A DNA stretch of 64,000 nt, from the NCBI RefSeq assembly GCF_001580455.1, contig NZ_CP010951.1:4489001-4553000 (forward strand), in the 5' to 3' direction. Shown piece after piece: positions 23,971 to 32,172 of this stretch. Below the pieces are notes generated by a model. That model was not told the DNA's origin and searched no databases. It saw nothing but the letters and a program-made list of their open reading frames with translations. The stretch's first letter is position 1. Every line of letters starts with the position of its first letter. The position numbers were made by a program, and so were the translations under genes. Source of the DNA: Ramlibacter tataouinensis (GTDB taxonomy: Bacteria; Pseudomonadota; Gammaproteobacteria; Burkholderiales; Burkholderiaceae_C).

Positions 23971-25287
23971 TCAGTCGGCCGGGACCAGGCGCGACTTCTT
24001 CGCCACGATTTTCACGCGCGGGCCGTCGTCGAACTGCTTGATGAAGTCGCGCAGCTGCGGATACACCATCTCGCGCCAGCGGCGGCCGCTGAAAATGCCG
24101 TAGTGGCCCGCGCCCGGCACCTCGAAGTGCTTCTGGCGCGACTTGGGCACGTTGTAGCAGAGGCCGTGGGCCGCTTCGGTCTGGCCCGAACCCGAGATGT
24201 CGTCCAGTTCGCCTTCGATGGTGAAGTGCGCCGTGGTCTTGATGTCCTCGGGGCGCACGCGCTCGAGTTCGCCGTCCTCGCTGATCACGTCCCAGGTGCC
24301 GTTCACCAGCGCGAACTCCTGGAAGACGGTGCGGATCGTGTCGAGGTAGTAGTTGGCGTCCATGTCGAGCACGGCGTTGTACTCGTCGTAGAACTGGCGG
24401 TGGGCATCGGCGCTGGCGTCATCGCCGCGGATCAGGTTGCGGAAGTAGTCGTAGTGGCTCGAAAGGTGCCGGTCAGGGTTCATGGCCACGAAACCGGTGT
24501 ACTGCAGGAAGCCGGGGTAGACGCGGCGGCCGGCGCCCGGGAAGCTGTGTGGCACGCGGTAGATCACGTTGTTCTCGAACCACTCGTAGCTCTTGTTCAT
24601 CGCCAGGTTGTTGACGGCGGTGGGCGACTTGCGCGCATCGATCGGCCCGCCCATCATCGTCATGGACAGCGGCGTGACCTCGCCACGCGAGGCCATCAGC
24701 GACACGGCAGCCAGCACCGGCACCGTCGGCTGGCACACGCTCATGACGTGGCAATTGCCGTAGGTCTGCTGCAGGTGGCGGATGCAATCCATCACGTAGT
24801 GCACGTAGTCGTCCAGGTGGAACTCACCGGCAGACATCGGGACATTGCGTGCGTTCTTCCAGTCCGTGATGTAGACCTTGTGGTCGCCCAGCATGGTGCG
24901 CACCGTATCGCGCAGCAGCGTCGCGTAGTGGCCCGACAGCGGCGCGACGATCAGCACCGCCGGTTGCTCCTTGAGCTTGGCCAGGGTCGCCGTATCGTCG
25001 GTGAAGCGCTTGAAGCGGCGCAATTCGCAGAAGGGCTTGTCGAGTTCCACGCGCTCGTGGATCGCGACATCGACGCCGTCCACGTTGACCGTGGTGATGC
25101 CGAAGACCGGCTTCTCGTAGTCCTTCCACAACCGGTACATCAGGTCGTAGCTGGCCGAGACGCGTTGTGCCAGGGGAAGCTGGCCGAAAGGCGACAGCGG
25201 GTTGCTATAGAGCTTGGACGCGGCTTGTGCAAAGTCCGCAAAGGGCTCCATCAGGCTGCGCTGCGTTTCGTAGATTTGGTAAAGCAT
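23971..25287 (-). CDS. phaZ: Intracellular polyhydroxyalkanoate (PHB) depolymerase
   Basis: It degrades intracellular native PHB granules. The 438-residue product belongs to the Cys-type PhaZ group first described in Ralstonia eutropha: the nucleophile context is SVCQPTVP (Cys185) in place of a GxSxG serine, with the acid EGELDDISG (Asp362 region) and histidine GAGHYGIFSG (His395). The start MLYQIYETQRSLMEP is the family N-terminus; upstream in-frame sequence is not coding-like. A -10-like TATATT and a TGC-rich palindrome lie 13-29 bases before the ATG. A carbon-storage role fits a propionyl-CoA-using heterotroph. Confidence 0.92.
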   Translation of the reverse strand: MLYQIYETQRSLMEPFADFAQAASKLYSNPLSPFGQLPLAQRVSASYDLMYRLWKDYEKPVFGITTVNVDGVDVAIHERVELDKPFCELRRFKRFTDDTATLAKLKEQPAVLIVAPLSGHYATLLRDTVRTMLGDHKVYITDWKNARNVPMSAGEFHLDDYVHYVMDCIRHLQQTYGNCHVMSVCQPTVPVLAAVSLMASRGEVTPLSMTMMGGPIDARKSPTAVNNLAMNKSYEWFENNVIYRVPHSFPGAGRRVYPGFLQYTGFVAMNPDRHLSSHYDYFRNLIRGDDASADAHRQFYDEYNAVLDMDANYYLDTIRTVFQEFALVNGTWDVISEDGELERVRPEDIKTTAHFTIEGELDDISGSGQTEAAHGLCYNVPKSRQKHFEVPGAGHYGIFSGRRWREMVYPQLRDFIKQFDDGPRVKIVAKKSRLVPAD

Positions 25288-25299
25288 GGGTCCCGTCCT

Positions 25300-25312
25300 T
25301 TGTGCAGTGCAA
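25300..25312 (-). promoter_or_regulatory. TGC-rich palindrome at the phaZ promoter (PhaR-like operator candidate)
   Basis: Minus-strand TTGCACTGCACAA overlaps a TATATT -10-like hexamer (25311-25316) and ends 13 bases before the phaZ ATG. The TGC/GCA half sites resemble the operators of PhaR, the PHB-sensing repressor. No phaR gene is in the window, so this is inference from sequence likeness and position. Confidence 0.4.
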
Positions 25313-25428
25313 TATAGCACTCGGACTTGGCGGCCGCACGCGGGTGAAAACACCAATTTGCGGGCCGTTGTGCGCCTGCACGACACGGCGCGGAAAAGTT
25401 GCGCCGATTGCGCTAAGTGCCCCATGTT

Positions 25429-25448
25429 CCCCCCCTGACGAGGGGGGG
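25429..25448. repeat. Homopolymer hairpin C7-N6-G7 after tyrB
   Basis: Seven C, TGACGA, seven G: a 7-bp stem with a 6-base loop, lying 11 bases beyond the stop of the aminotransferase gene. It lacks a T-run on either strand, so it may act as an mRNA 3' stabiliser or Rho-linked terminator rather than an intrinsic terminator. Confidence 0.5.
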
Positions 25449-25458
25449 ATTGGTGCGG

Positions 25459-26655
25459 TTACAGGACCTTGGCGATGGCTTGGCAGACGTAGTCGATGTT
25501 CTTGCTGTTCAGCGCGGCCACGCACATGCGGCCGGTGTCGGTGCCGTACACGCCGAATTCGCTGCGCAGACGCTCCATCTGGGGCTTCGTCAGGCCGGAA
25601 TAGCTGAACATGCCGACCTGCTCGGCGATGAAGCTCATGTCGCGGCTGACGCCGGCCGCCTTGAGCTTGTCGACCATGGCCTGGCGCATCAGCTTGATGC
25701 GCTGGCGCATCTCGGCCAGCTCCTGTTCCCATTGGGCGCGCAACTGCGGGGTGTTGAGCACTGTGGCCACCACCTGGCCGCCGTGGGTCGGCGGGTTGCT
25801 GTAGTTGGTGCGGATCATGATCTTCAGCTGCGACAGCACGCGGGCCGCCTCGTCGGCGTTCTGGCAGAGCACCGAAAGCGCGCCGACGCGCTCACCGTAG
25901 AGGCTGAAGCTCTTTGAAAAGGAAGTGGACACGAAGAAGTCCAGGCCCGAGGCGAGGAACTTGCCGATGACGGCGCCATCCTCGGCGATGCCCTGGCCGA
26001 AGCCCTGGTAGGCCATGTCGAGGAAGGGCACCAGCTTGTTCGCCTTGATCGCGGTGACCACCTGGTCCCACTGCGCCGGCGTGATGTCATAGCCGGTCGG
26101 GTTGTGGCAGCAGGCGTGCAGCACCACGATGGTGCCGGCCGGCGCAGCGGCCAGCGCCGTGAGCATGCCGTCGAAGTCGATGCCGCGCCTGGCGGCGTTG
26201 TAGTACGGGTAGGACTCGACCGTGAAGCCGGCCTGGGTGAACAGCGCCCGGTGGTTCTCCCAGCTCGGGTCGCTGATCAGCACCTTGGCATCGGGGCTCA
26301 CCTTCTTGAGGAAGTCGGCGCCGATCTTCAGGCCGCCCGTGCCGCCCAGCGCCTGCACCGTGGCGACGCGCTTGGACTTGACCGGCTCGCTGCCGGCCCC
26401 GAATACGAGGGCCTGGACGGCGGCGTCGTAGGCAGCGATGCCGTCGATCGGCAGATAGCCGCGGGCCTGGGGCTTTTCCATCATCTGCTGCTCGGCGGCC
26501 TGGACGCACTGCAGCAGGGGCAGCTTGCCGTTGTCGTCGTAGTAGACACCCACGCCAAGGTTGACCTTTTTCGGGTTGCTGTCGGCGTTGAACTGCTCGT
26601 TGAGACCCAGGATGGGGTCGCGCGGGGCCATTTCGACGGCGGAAAAGAGGGACAT
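25459..26655 (-). CDS. tyrB: Aromatic/aspartate aminotransferase (class I, PLP)
   Basis: A 398-residue class I aminotransferase closely resembling TyrB/AspC: it moves amino groups between aspartate or aromatic amino acids and 2-oxoglutarate. The PLP lysine is Lys248 in STSFSKSFSLYGERVG; other family marks are GVGVYYDDNGKLPLL, LHACCHNPTGYD and the C-terminal GRMCVAALN that holds the substrate-binding arginine. The ATG at 26655 gives MSLFSAVEMAPRDPILG, the family N-terminus. Whether aspartate or aromatic substrates are preferred cannot be settled. It is divergent from uvrB. Confidence 0.88.
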   Translation of the reverse strand: MSLFSAVEMAPRDPILGLNEQFNADSNPKKVNLGVGVYYDDNGKLPLLQCVQAAEQQMMEKPQARGYLPIDGIAAYDAAVQALVFGAGSEPVKSKRVATVQALGGTGGLKIGADFLKKVSPDAKVLISDPSWENHRALFTQAGFTVESYPYYNAARRGIDFDGMLTALAAAPAGTIVVLHACCHNPTGYDITPAQWDQVVTAIKANKLVPFLDMAYQGFGQGIAEDGAVIGKFLASGLDFFVSTSFSKSFSLYGERVGALSVLCQNADEAARVLSQLKIMIRTNYSNPPTHGGQVVATVLNTPQLRAQWEQELAEMRQRIKLMRQAMVDKLKAAGVSRDMSFIAEQVGMFSYSGLTKPQMERLRSEFGVYGTDTGRMCVAALNSKNIDYVCQAIAKVL

Positions 26656-26729
26656 GAAATTCCTTCGAAGGGTGACGGGGTGCTGATGAACGAGCGGGGC
26701 CGGTCTTCGCCGCACCGCGGCCGGCGATG

Positions 26730-26758
26730 TTGTACGCTGTCCGGCTGCCTTTGATTTT
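26730..26758 (+). promoter_or_regulatory. Possible uvrB promoter
   Basis: TTGTAC (26730-26735), 17-base spacer, GATTTT (26753-26758). The -10 is poor. If correct, transcription starts after the ATG at 26760, which supports the ATG at 26793 as the uvrB start. No LexA-type CTGT-N8-ACAG site is visible. Confidence 0.3.
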
Positions 26759-26792
26759 AATGGGGGTTTTCCCGAACCAGCCCAGCCAGTCC

Positions 26793-28895
26793 ATGCCAGA
26801 AATCGATGAAGCCATCACCGAAACGAAGGGCGGGGAGTTCGTCTCCTTTCCCGATTCGCCCTTCGAGCTGTACCTGCCGTACCCGCCGGCGGGCGACCAG
26901 CCCGCGGCCATCGACAAACTGGTCGAGGGCGTGCGCGACGGCGAGGTCTTCCAGACGCTGCTGGGAGTGACCGGATCGGGCAAGACCTTCACCATGGCCA
27001 ACGTGATCGCCCGGCTCGGGCGGCCGGCCATCGTGTTCGCGCCCAACAAGACGCTGGCGGCCCAGCTGTACAGCGAATTCCGCGAGTTCTTCCCGCGCAA
27101 CGCGATCGAATACTTCGTCAGCTACTACGACTACTACCAGCCCGAGGCCTACGTCCCGCAGCGGGACCTGTTCATCGAGAAGGATAGCTCGATCAACGAG
27201 CACATCGAGCAGATGCGCCTGTCGGCCACCAAGAGCGTGCTGGAGCGGCGCGACACGGTGATCGTGGCCACGGTGAGCGCGATCTACGGCATCGGCGCGC
27301 CCGAGGACTACACCCAGATGCGTTTCATCACGCGGGTGGGGGACAAGATCGGCCAGCGCGACATCATCGCGCAGCTCATTCGCATGCAGTACACGCGCAA
27401 CGAGCAGGACTTCACCCGCGGCACCTTCCGCGTGCGCGGCGACACCATCGACATCTTCCCGGCAGAACACTCGGAGCTGGCGATCCGAATCGAGCTGTTC
27501 GACGACGAGATCGAGTCGCTGCAGCTGTTCGACCCGCTCACCGGCCGCATCCGGCAGAAGGTGCCGCGCTTCACGGTCTACCCCTCCAGCCACTACGTCA
27601 CGCCGCGTGAGAAGGTGCTGTCCGCGGTCGAGACCATCAAGCTCGAACTGGACCAGCGGCTGAAGGAGCTGGTGGGCGACGGCAAGCTGGTGGAGGCGCA
27701 GCGGCTGGAGCAGCGCACCCGCTTCGACCTGGAGATGCTCAGCGAACTCGGCCACTGCAAGGGCATCGAGAACTACACCCGGCACCTGTCCGGCGCGCCG
27801 CCGGGGGCGCCGCCCTCCACGCTGACGGACTACCTGCCGCGCGACTCGCTCATGTTCCTCGACGAGAGCCACCAGATGATGGGCCAGCTCGCCGCCATGT
27901 ACAACGGCGACCGTGCCCGCAAGACCACCCTGGTGGAATACGGCTTCCGCCTGCCCTCGGCGCTGGACAACCGGCCGCTGAAGTTCGAGGAGTTCGAGAC
28001 GCGCATGCGCCAGGTGGTCTTCGTGTCCGCCACGCCGGCGGAGTACGAGAAGACCCATGCCGGCCAGGTCGTGGAGCAGGTGGTGCGCCCCACCGGGCTG
28101 GTCGATCCGCAAGTCGAGGTGCGGCCCGCGACGCACCAGGTGGACGACGTGCTGCAGGAGATCCGCATCCGCGCGCAGCGACACGAGCGGGTGCTGATCA
28201 CCACCCTGACCAAGCGCATGGCGGAGCAGCTCACCGACTACCTCAGCGACAACGGCGTCAAGGTGCGCTACCTGCACAGCGACATCGACACGGTCGAGCG
28301 GGTGGAGATCATCCGTGACCTGCGCCTGGGGGCCTTCGACGTGCTGGTGGGCATCAACCTGCTGCGCGAGGGCCTGGACATCCCCGAGGTGTCGCTGGTG
28401 GCCATCCTCGACGCCGACAAGGAAGGTTTCCTGCGCGCCGAGCGCTCGCTGATCCAGACCATCGGCCGGGCCGCGCGACACCTGCACGGCAAGGCCATCC
28501 TGTACGCCGACCAGCACACGGAATCCATGAAAAAGGCGATGGGCGAGACCGAGCGCCGGCGCGCCAAGCAGATCGCCTACAACGAGGCGCACGGCATCAC
28601 CCCGCGCAGCATCGTCAAGAAGGTGCGGGACCTGATCGACGGCGTCTACAGCGAAAAGGCCAGCAAGGAACAGGAGAAGCAGGAGCTGCAGCGGGCCATC
28701 GCGCAGGACATGTCGGAAAAGGACATGGCCAAGGAGATCAAGCGTCTGGAAAAGCAGATGTTCGAGCATGCGCGCAACCTGGAATTCGAAAAGGCGGCGC
28801 GCGTGCGCGACCAGCTGGCACTGCTCAAGGAGCAAACCTTCGGGGCATCGGTGCACGACAGCGTGGCCGCCCCCCCGCCGACCGGGAAAGGCTGA
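26793..28895 (+). CDS. uvrB: Excinuclease ABC subunit B
   Basis: UvrB verifies DNA damage and positions UvrC for dual incision in nucleotide excision repair. The 700-residue product has all expected parts: Walker A GVTGSGKT (58-65), the beta-hairpin YFVSYYDYYQPEAYVP (about 107-122) that probes the lesion, the helicase motifs DESHQMMGQL, SATP and EGLDIPEVSLV, and the C-terminal UVR coiled coil that contacts UvrC. Two upstream ATG/NTG codons are in frame; 26793 (MPEIDEAITE) is chosen because it best fits the possible promoter, although no strong ribosome site is visible. Confidence 0.93.
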   Translation: MPEIDEAITETKGGEFVSFPDSPFELYLPYPPAGDQPAAIDKLVEGVRDGEVFQTLLGVTGSGKTFTMANVIARLGRPAIVFAPNKTLAAQLYSEFREFFPRNAIEYFVSYYDYYQPEAYVPQRDLFIEKDSSINEHIEQMRLSATKSVLERRDTVIVATVSAIYGIGAPEDYTQMRFITRVGDKIGQRDIIAQLIRMQYTRNEQDFTRGTFRVRGDTIDIFPAEHSELAIRIELFDDEIESLQLFDPLTGRIRQKVPRFTVYPSSHYVTPREKVLSAVETIKLELDQRLKELVGDGKLVEAQRLEQRTRFDLEMLSELGHCKGIENYTRHLSGAPPGAPPSTLTDYLPRDSLMFLDESHQMMGQLAAMYNGDRARKTTLVEYGFRLPSALDNRPLKFEEFETRMRQVVFVSATPAEYEKTHAGQVVEQVVRPTGLVDPQVEVRPATHQVDDVLQEIRIRAQRHERVLITTLTKRMAEQLTDYLSDNGVKVRYLHSDIDTVERVEIIRDLRLGAFDVLVGINLLREGLDIPEVSLVAILDADKEGFLRAERSLIQTIGRAARHLHGKAILYADQHTESMKKAMGETERRRAKQIAYNEAHGITPRSIVKKVRDLIDGVYSEKASKEQEKQELQRAIAQDMSEKDMAKEIKRLEKQMFEHARNLEFEKAARVRDQLALLKEQTFGASVHDSVAAPPPTGKG

Positions 28896-28898
28896 CCG

Positions 28899-29390
28899 GT
28901 GGCCGCGAGGTTGTCCGTGCTCATGGTCTGCATGGGCAACATCTGCCGCAGCCCGACGGCGGAGGGCGTGCTGCGCCACCTGCTGCTCGAGGCTGAGCTC
29001 GCCGACGCCGTCCGGGTCGATTCGGCCGGCACGCTGGGCTACCACGCGGGCTCAGCGCCCGACGCCCGCAGTCAGAAGCACGCAAGCCGGCGCGGCTACG
29101 ATCTGTCGGGATTGAGGGCGCGGCAGGTGAGGGTCGGCGACTTCGAGGAGTTTGACCTGATCCTGGCCATGGACTGGCAGAACCTCGAGGAACTGCGCGA
29201 TTTGTGCCCGCCCCGGCACCAGCACAAGCTGAGGCGGCTGATGGAGTTCGCGCCGCCCGGCCTCGGCGAAGAGGTCAGTGATCCGTACTACGGCGGCGCC
29301 GGCGGCTTCGAGACCGTGCTGGACCATGTCGAACAGGGCTGCCGCGGGCTGCTCGTCCATCTTCGCGAGCGGCTGGAACTTCCCCGCTGA
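28899..29390 (+). CDS. Low-molecular-weight protein tyrosine phosphatase
   Basis: A 163-residue arsenate-reductase-like/LMW phosphatase. The catalytic P-loop is CMGNICRS (Cys11-Ser18, C-x5-R with Arg17), and the acid loop SDPYYGG supplies the general-acid aspartate. The start is a GTG at 28899, 3 bases after the uvrB stop. In proteobacteria such enzymes often act on capsule tyrosine kinases, but no kinase or polysaccharide genes are nearby, so its partner is unknown. Confidence 0.88.
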   Translation: MAARLSVLMVCMGNICRSPTAEGVLRHLLLEAELADAVRVDSAGTLGYHAGSAPDARSQKHASRRGYDLSGLRARQVRVGDFEEFDLILAMDWQNLEELRDLCPPRHQHKLRRLMEFAPPGLGEEVSDPYYGGAGGFETVLDHVEQGCRGLLVHLRERLELPR

Positions 29391-29440
29391 CTTTCCCGCT
29401 GAGCTTCGCCTCTATTACCCGAGCCCGCCAGTGGGTTTTC

Positions 29441-29449
29441 TGGTATACT
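29441..29449 (+). promoter_or_regulatory. Extended -10 promoter of the isc operon
   Basis: TGGTATACT: a TG-N extension and a TATACT -10 (29444-29449) with no good -35. Transcription would start near 29456, leaving a ~110-base leader before iscR. The IscR box covers the -10 and start site. Confidence 0.55.
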
Positions 29450-29469
29450 TGACGAAATTAGTCAGGAAA
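29445..29469 (+). promoter_or_regulatory. Type 1 IscR-binding site
   Basis: The 25 bases contain ATACTTGAC followed by AGTCAGGAAA around an AT-rich centre (GAAATT), in good agreement with the E. coli type 1 IscR box (ATA..TTGACT-AT-rich-AGTC.GG). Its overlap with the -10 predicts repression by [2Fe-2S]-IscR, the classic autoregulatory loop. Confidence 0.65.
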
Positions 29470-29486
29470 GAACCCCAGCAGGCGAA

Positions 29487-29530
29487 GTCCGGGCGCAGGC
29501 GCCGGGACCGATGACTCCGGCGAGCCGGAG
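29487..29530 (+). promoter_or_regulatory. Two tandem hairpins in the iscR leader
   Basis: Hairpin A pairs 29487-29496 with 29499-29508 (10 bp with one mismatch). Hairpin B pairs CTCCGGC (29515-29521) with GCCGGAG (29524-29530). Both lie between the predicted transcription start and the iscR Shine-Dalgarno (AAGGAG). No T-run follows, so they are not an obvious attenuator; a role in mRNA stability is possible. Confidence 0.5.
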
Positions 29531-29565
29531 CACACAGGAAACAGGTCAAGCAGAAGGAGCTTGCG

Positions 29566-30099
29566 ATGCGTCTCACGACCAAAGGCCGCTTTGCGGTCAC
29601 CGCAATGATCGATCTGGCGCTGCGCCAGAACAATGGCCCTGTCACGCTGGCGGCGATCAGCCAGCGCCAGCAGATTTCGCTATCTTACCTTGAGCAGTTG
29701 TTCGGCAAGCTGCGCCGGCACGAGCTGGTCGAGTCCACCCGCGGGCCGGGCGGCGGCTACACGCTCGGCCGCAAGGCCTCGGAGATCACCGTGGCTGACA
29801 TCATCGTGTCGGTGGACGAGCCGATCGACGCGACGCAGTGCGGCGGCAAGGAGAACTGCAACGACGGCAGCCGCTGCATGACGCACGAGCTGTGGGCGCA
29901 GTTGAACCAGCGCATGGTCGAGTTCCTGGACTCGGTCAGCCTGCAGAAGCTGGTGGACGAGCAGCTCGCCAAGGGCGTGCAGGTCGAGGACAAGCCGGCC
30001 GTCAAGCGCGCGATCTCGTCGCAGCCTGTGGTCAAGCCCATCCGCGTGAACGCGCCGAATTCGGTGTTCGCCTTGGGCAACTCGTTCGCTAAATCTTGA
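29566..30099 (+). CDS. iscR: Iron-sulfur cluster regulator IscR
   Basis: An Rrf2-family regulator of 177 residues. The winged helix spans ~1-75 (TTKGRFAVTAMIDLAL, SYLEQLFGKLRRHELVESTRG). The cluster ligands are exactly conserved: C92, C98, C104 and His107 (QCGGKENC, SRCMTHELW). As [2Fe-2S]-IscR it should repress the isc operon at the box overlapping its promoter, and in apo form act at other sites. AAGGAG is well placed before the ATG. The C-terminal ~45 residues are longer than in E. coli and low in structure. Confidence 0.95.
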   Translation: MRLTTKGRFAVTAMIDLALRQNNGPVTLAAISQRQQISLSYLEQLFGKLRRHELVESTRGPGGGYTLGRKASEITVADIIVSVDEPIDATQCGGKENCNDGSRCMTHELWAQLNQRMVEFLDSVSLQKLVDEQLAKGVQVEDKPAVKRAISSQPVVKPIRVNAPNSVFALGNSFAKS

Positions 30100-30145
30100 C
30101 CAGGCACAACCACCCTGCAGGCTTCAGAGCAGGAAACTGAACACG

Positions 30146-31366
30146 ATGAGCACCACCCCGCATTTCCCGATTTACATGGATTACGGCGCGACCACGCCGG
30201 TGGATCCGCGCGTCGTCGACGCCATGATTCCCTGGCTCGGCCAGCACTTCGGCAATCCGGCTTCGCGCAGCCACGCCTGGGGCTGGGAGGCCGAAGAGGC
30301 CGTGGAGAAGGCGCGTGCGCACGTGGCTGACCTGATCAACGCCGACCCGCGCGAGATCGTCTGGACTTCGGGCGCCACCGAGTCGGACAACCTGGCGATC
30401 AAGGGCGCCGCGCACTTCTACAAGACCCGCGGCAAGCACCTGATCACGGTCAAGACCGAGCACAAGGCGGTGCTCGACACCATGCGCGAGATGGAGCGGC
30501 AGGGCTTCGAGGTCACTTACATGGACGTCAAGGAAGACGGCATGCTGGACCTGGAGGCGCTCAAGGCGGCCATCCGGCCCGACACCATCCTGATCAGCGT
30601 CATGTTCGTGAACAACGAGATCGGCGTGGTCCAGGACATCCCGACCATCGGCGCGCTGTGCCGCGAGAAGGGAATCATCTTCCACGTGGACGCAGCGCAG
30701 GCCACCGGCAAGGTCGAGATCGACGTGCGCAAGATGCCCATCGACCTGATGAGCCTGGCTTCTCACAAGAGCTACGGCCCCAAGGGGATCGGCGCGCTGT
30801 ACGTGTGCCGCAAGCCGCGCGTGCGCATCGAGCCGCAGACGCATGGCGGTGGCCACGAGCGCGGCATGCGCTCGGGCACGCTGCCCACGCACCAGATCGT
30901 GGGCATGGGCGAGGCCTTCCGCCTGGCCAAGGTCGAGATGGCCAAGGACGCCGAAAAGGCCAAGGCGTTGCAGAAGCGGCTGCTCGACGGCCTGGGCAGC
31001 ATCGAACAGGTTTTCATCAACGGCAGCCTGGAGCACCGGGTGCCGCACAACCTGAACATGAGCTTCAACTTCGTCGAAGGCGAGTCGCTGATCATGGGCA
31101 TCAAGGGCTTGGCGGTGTCGTCCGGCTCCGCCTGCACCTCGGCCTCGCTGGAACCGAGTTACGTGCTGCGCGCGCTCGGCCGCAGCGACGAACTGGCGCA
31201 CAGCAGCCTGCGCATGACGATCGGCCGTTTCACGACCGAGGAAGAAATCGACTATGCCGTCAATGTGATCCGGCAGAACGTCGCCCGCCTGCGTGAACTG
31301 AGTCCCCTGTGGGAGATGTACCAGGACGGGATCGACATCTCGACGATCCAATGGACGGCGCACTGA
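30146..31366 (+). CDS. iscS: Cysteine desulfurase IscS
   Basis: A PLP enzyme of 406 residues that takes sulfur from cysteine and passes it as persulfide to IscU and to tRNA thiolation. The PLP lysine is Lys208 (ASHKSYGPKGIG) and the active cysteine is Cys330 in SSGSACTSASLEPS, on the flexible loop of group I desulfurases. Length is normal. The ribosome site is weak (AGGA 12 bases upstream), perhaps balanced by coupling to iscR 46 bases upstream. Confidence 0.96.
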   Translation: MSTTPHFPIYMDYGATTPVDPRVVDAMIPWLGQHFGNPASRSHAWGWEAEEAVEKARAHVADLINADPREIVWTSGATESDNLAIKGAAHFYKTRGKHLITVKTEHKAVLDTMREMERQGFEVTYMDVKEDGMLDLEALKAAIRPDTILISVMFVNNEIGVVQDIPTIGALCREKGIIFHVDAAQATGKVEIDVRKMPIDLMSLASHKSYGPKGIGALYVCRKPRVRIEPQTHGGGHERGMRSGTLPTHQIVGMGEAFRLAKVEMAKDAEKAKALQKRLLDGLGSIEQVFINGSLEHRVPHNLNMSFNFVEGESLIMGIKGLAVSSGSACTSASLEPSYVLRALGRSDELAHSSLRMTIGRFTTEEEIDYAVNVIRQNVARLRELSPLWEMYQDGIDISTIQWTAH

Positions 31367-31381
31367 GCAAGGAGAACCACA

Positions 31382-31768
31382 ATGTCCTATTCGCAAAAGG
31401 TCGTTGACCACTACGAGAACCCGCGCAACGTCGGCTCCTTCGACAAGGGCGACGAGACGGTCGGCACCGGCATGGTCGGGGCCCCCGCCTGCGGCGACGT
31501 GATGAAGCTGCAGATCAAGGTCAACCCGTCCACCGGGGTGATCGAGGACGCGCGCTTCAAGACTTACGGCTGCGGCTCGGCCATCGCGTCGAGCTCGCTG
31601 GTGACCGAATGGGTCAAGGGCAAGACGCTGTCCGAGGCGGCGTCGCTGAAGAACAGCCAGATCGCCGAGGAACTGGCGCTGCCGCCCGTGAAGATCCACT
31701 GCTCGATCCTGGCTGAGGACGCGATCAAGGCGGCGGTCGAGGACTACAAGAAAAAGCACTCGAACTGA
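31382..31768 (+). CDS. iscU: Iron-sulfur scaffold IscU
   Basis: The scaffold on which [2Fe-2S] and [4Fe-4S] clusters are built, 128 residues. Ligands C37, D39, C64, H106 and C107 are present, and LPPVK (100-104), the motif recognised by the HscA chaperone, is intact. AAGGAG lies just upstream of the ATG; the gene is 15 bases after iscS. Confidence 0.96.
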   Translation: MSYSQKVVDHYENPRNVGSFDKGDETVGTGMVGAPACGDVMKLQIKVNPSTGVIEDARFKTYGCGSAIASSSLVTEWVKGKTLSEAASLKNSQIAEELALPPVKIHCSILAEDAIKAAVEDYKKKHSN

Positions 31769-31784
31769 AGGTTCGCTGGAAGTA

Positions 31785-32108
31785 ATGGCCATCTCTCTGA
31801 CTGAAGCAGCGGCAAGGCACGTGACCAAATACCTCGCCCGGCGCGGCAAGGGCCTGGGGGTGCGCCTGGGCGTCAAGACCACGGGCTGCTCGGGGCTTGC
31901 CTACAAGCTCGAATACGTGGACGAGGCCGCGCCGGAGGACATCGTGTTCGAGGAGCACGGCGTCAAGGTGCTGGTGGACCCCAAGAGCCTGGCCTACATC
32001 GACGGCACGCAGCTGGACTTCGTCCGCGAGGGCCTGAACGAGGGCTTCAAGTTCATCAACCCCAACGAGCGCGACCGCTGCGGCTGCGGCGAGAGCTTCC
32101 GAGTTTGA
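31785..32108 (+). CDS. iscA: A-type iron-sulfur carrier IscA
   Basis: A 107-residue A-type carrier that moves Fe-S clusters from scaffold to targets. The three conserved cysteines are C35 (TTGCSGLAY), C99 and C101 (RCGCGESF). It lies 16 bases after iscU. It ends the first half of the operon; a terminator-like hairpin follows. Confidence 0.94.
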   Translation: MAISLTEAAARHVTKYLARRGKGLGVRLGVKTTGCSGLAYKLEYVDEAAPEDIVFEEHGVKVLVDPKSLAYIDGTQLDFVREGLNEGFKFINPNERDRCGCGESFRV

Positions 32109-32130
32109 GACTGGCGCCGGGCGCCACGGG

Positions 32131-32162
32131 AACCGCCTTCACTGTGGTGCCGGCGGTTTTTT
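32131..32162 (+). terminator. Terminator-like hairpin between iscA and hscB
   Basis: AACCGCC (32131-32137) pairs with GGCGGTT (32152-32158), 14-base loop, followed by six T (32157-32162). It ends 10 bases before the hscB ATG and replaces its Shine-Dalgarno region. The genes after it are clearly the rest of the isc set, so it probably causes partial termination, giving less hscBA-fdx than iscRSUA mRNA. Confidence 0.6.
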
Positions 32163-32172
32163 CATCTTTGTC

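Noticed and set aside
25429..25448. C7/G7 hairpin as an intrinsic terminator of tyrB
   Set aside because: No T-run follows on the minus strand; retained only as a hairpin of unknown role.
26656..26792. LexA (SOS) box before uvrB
   Set aside because: Searched for CTGT-N8-ACAG; only CTGT without a matching partner is present.
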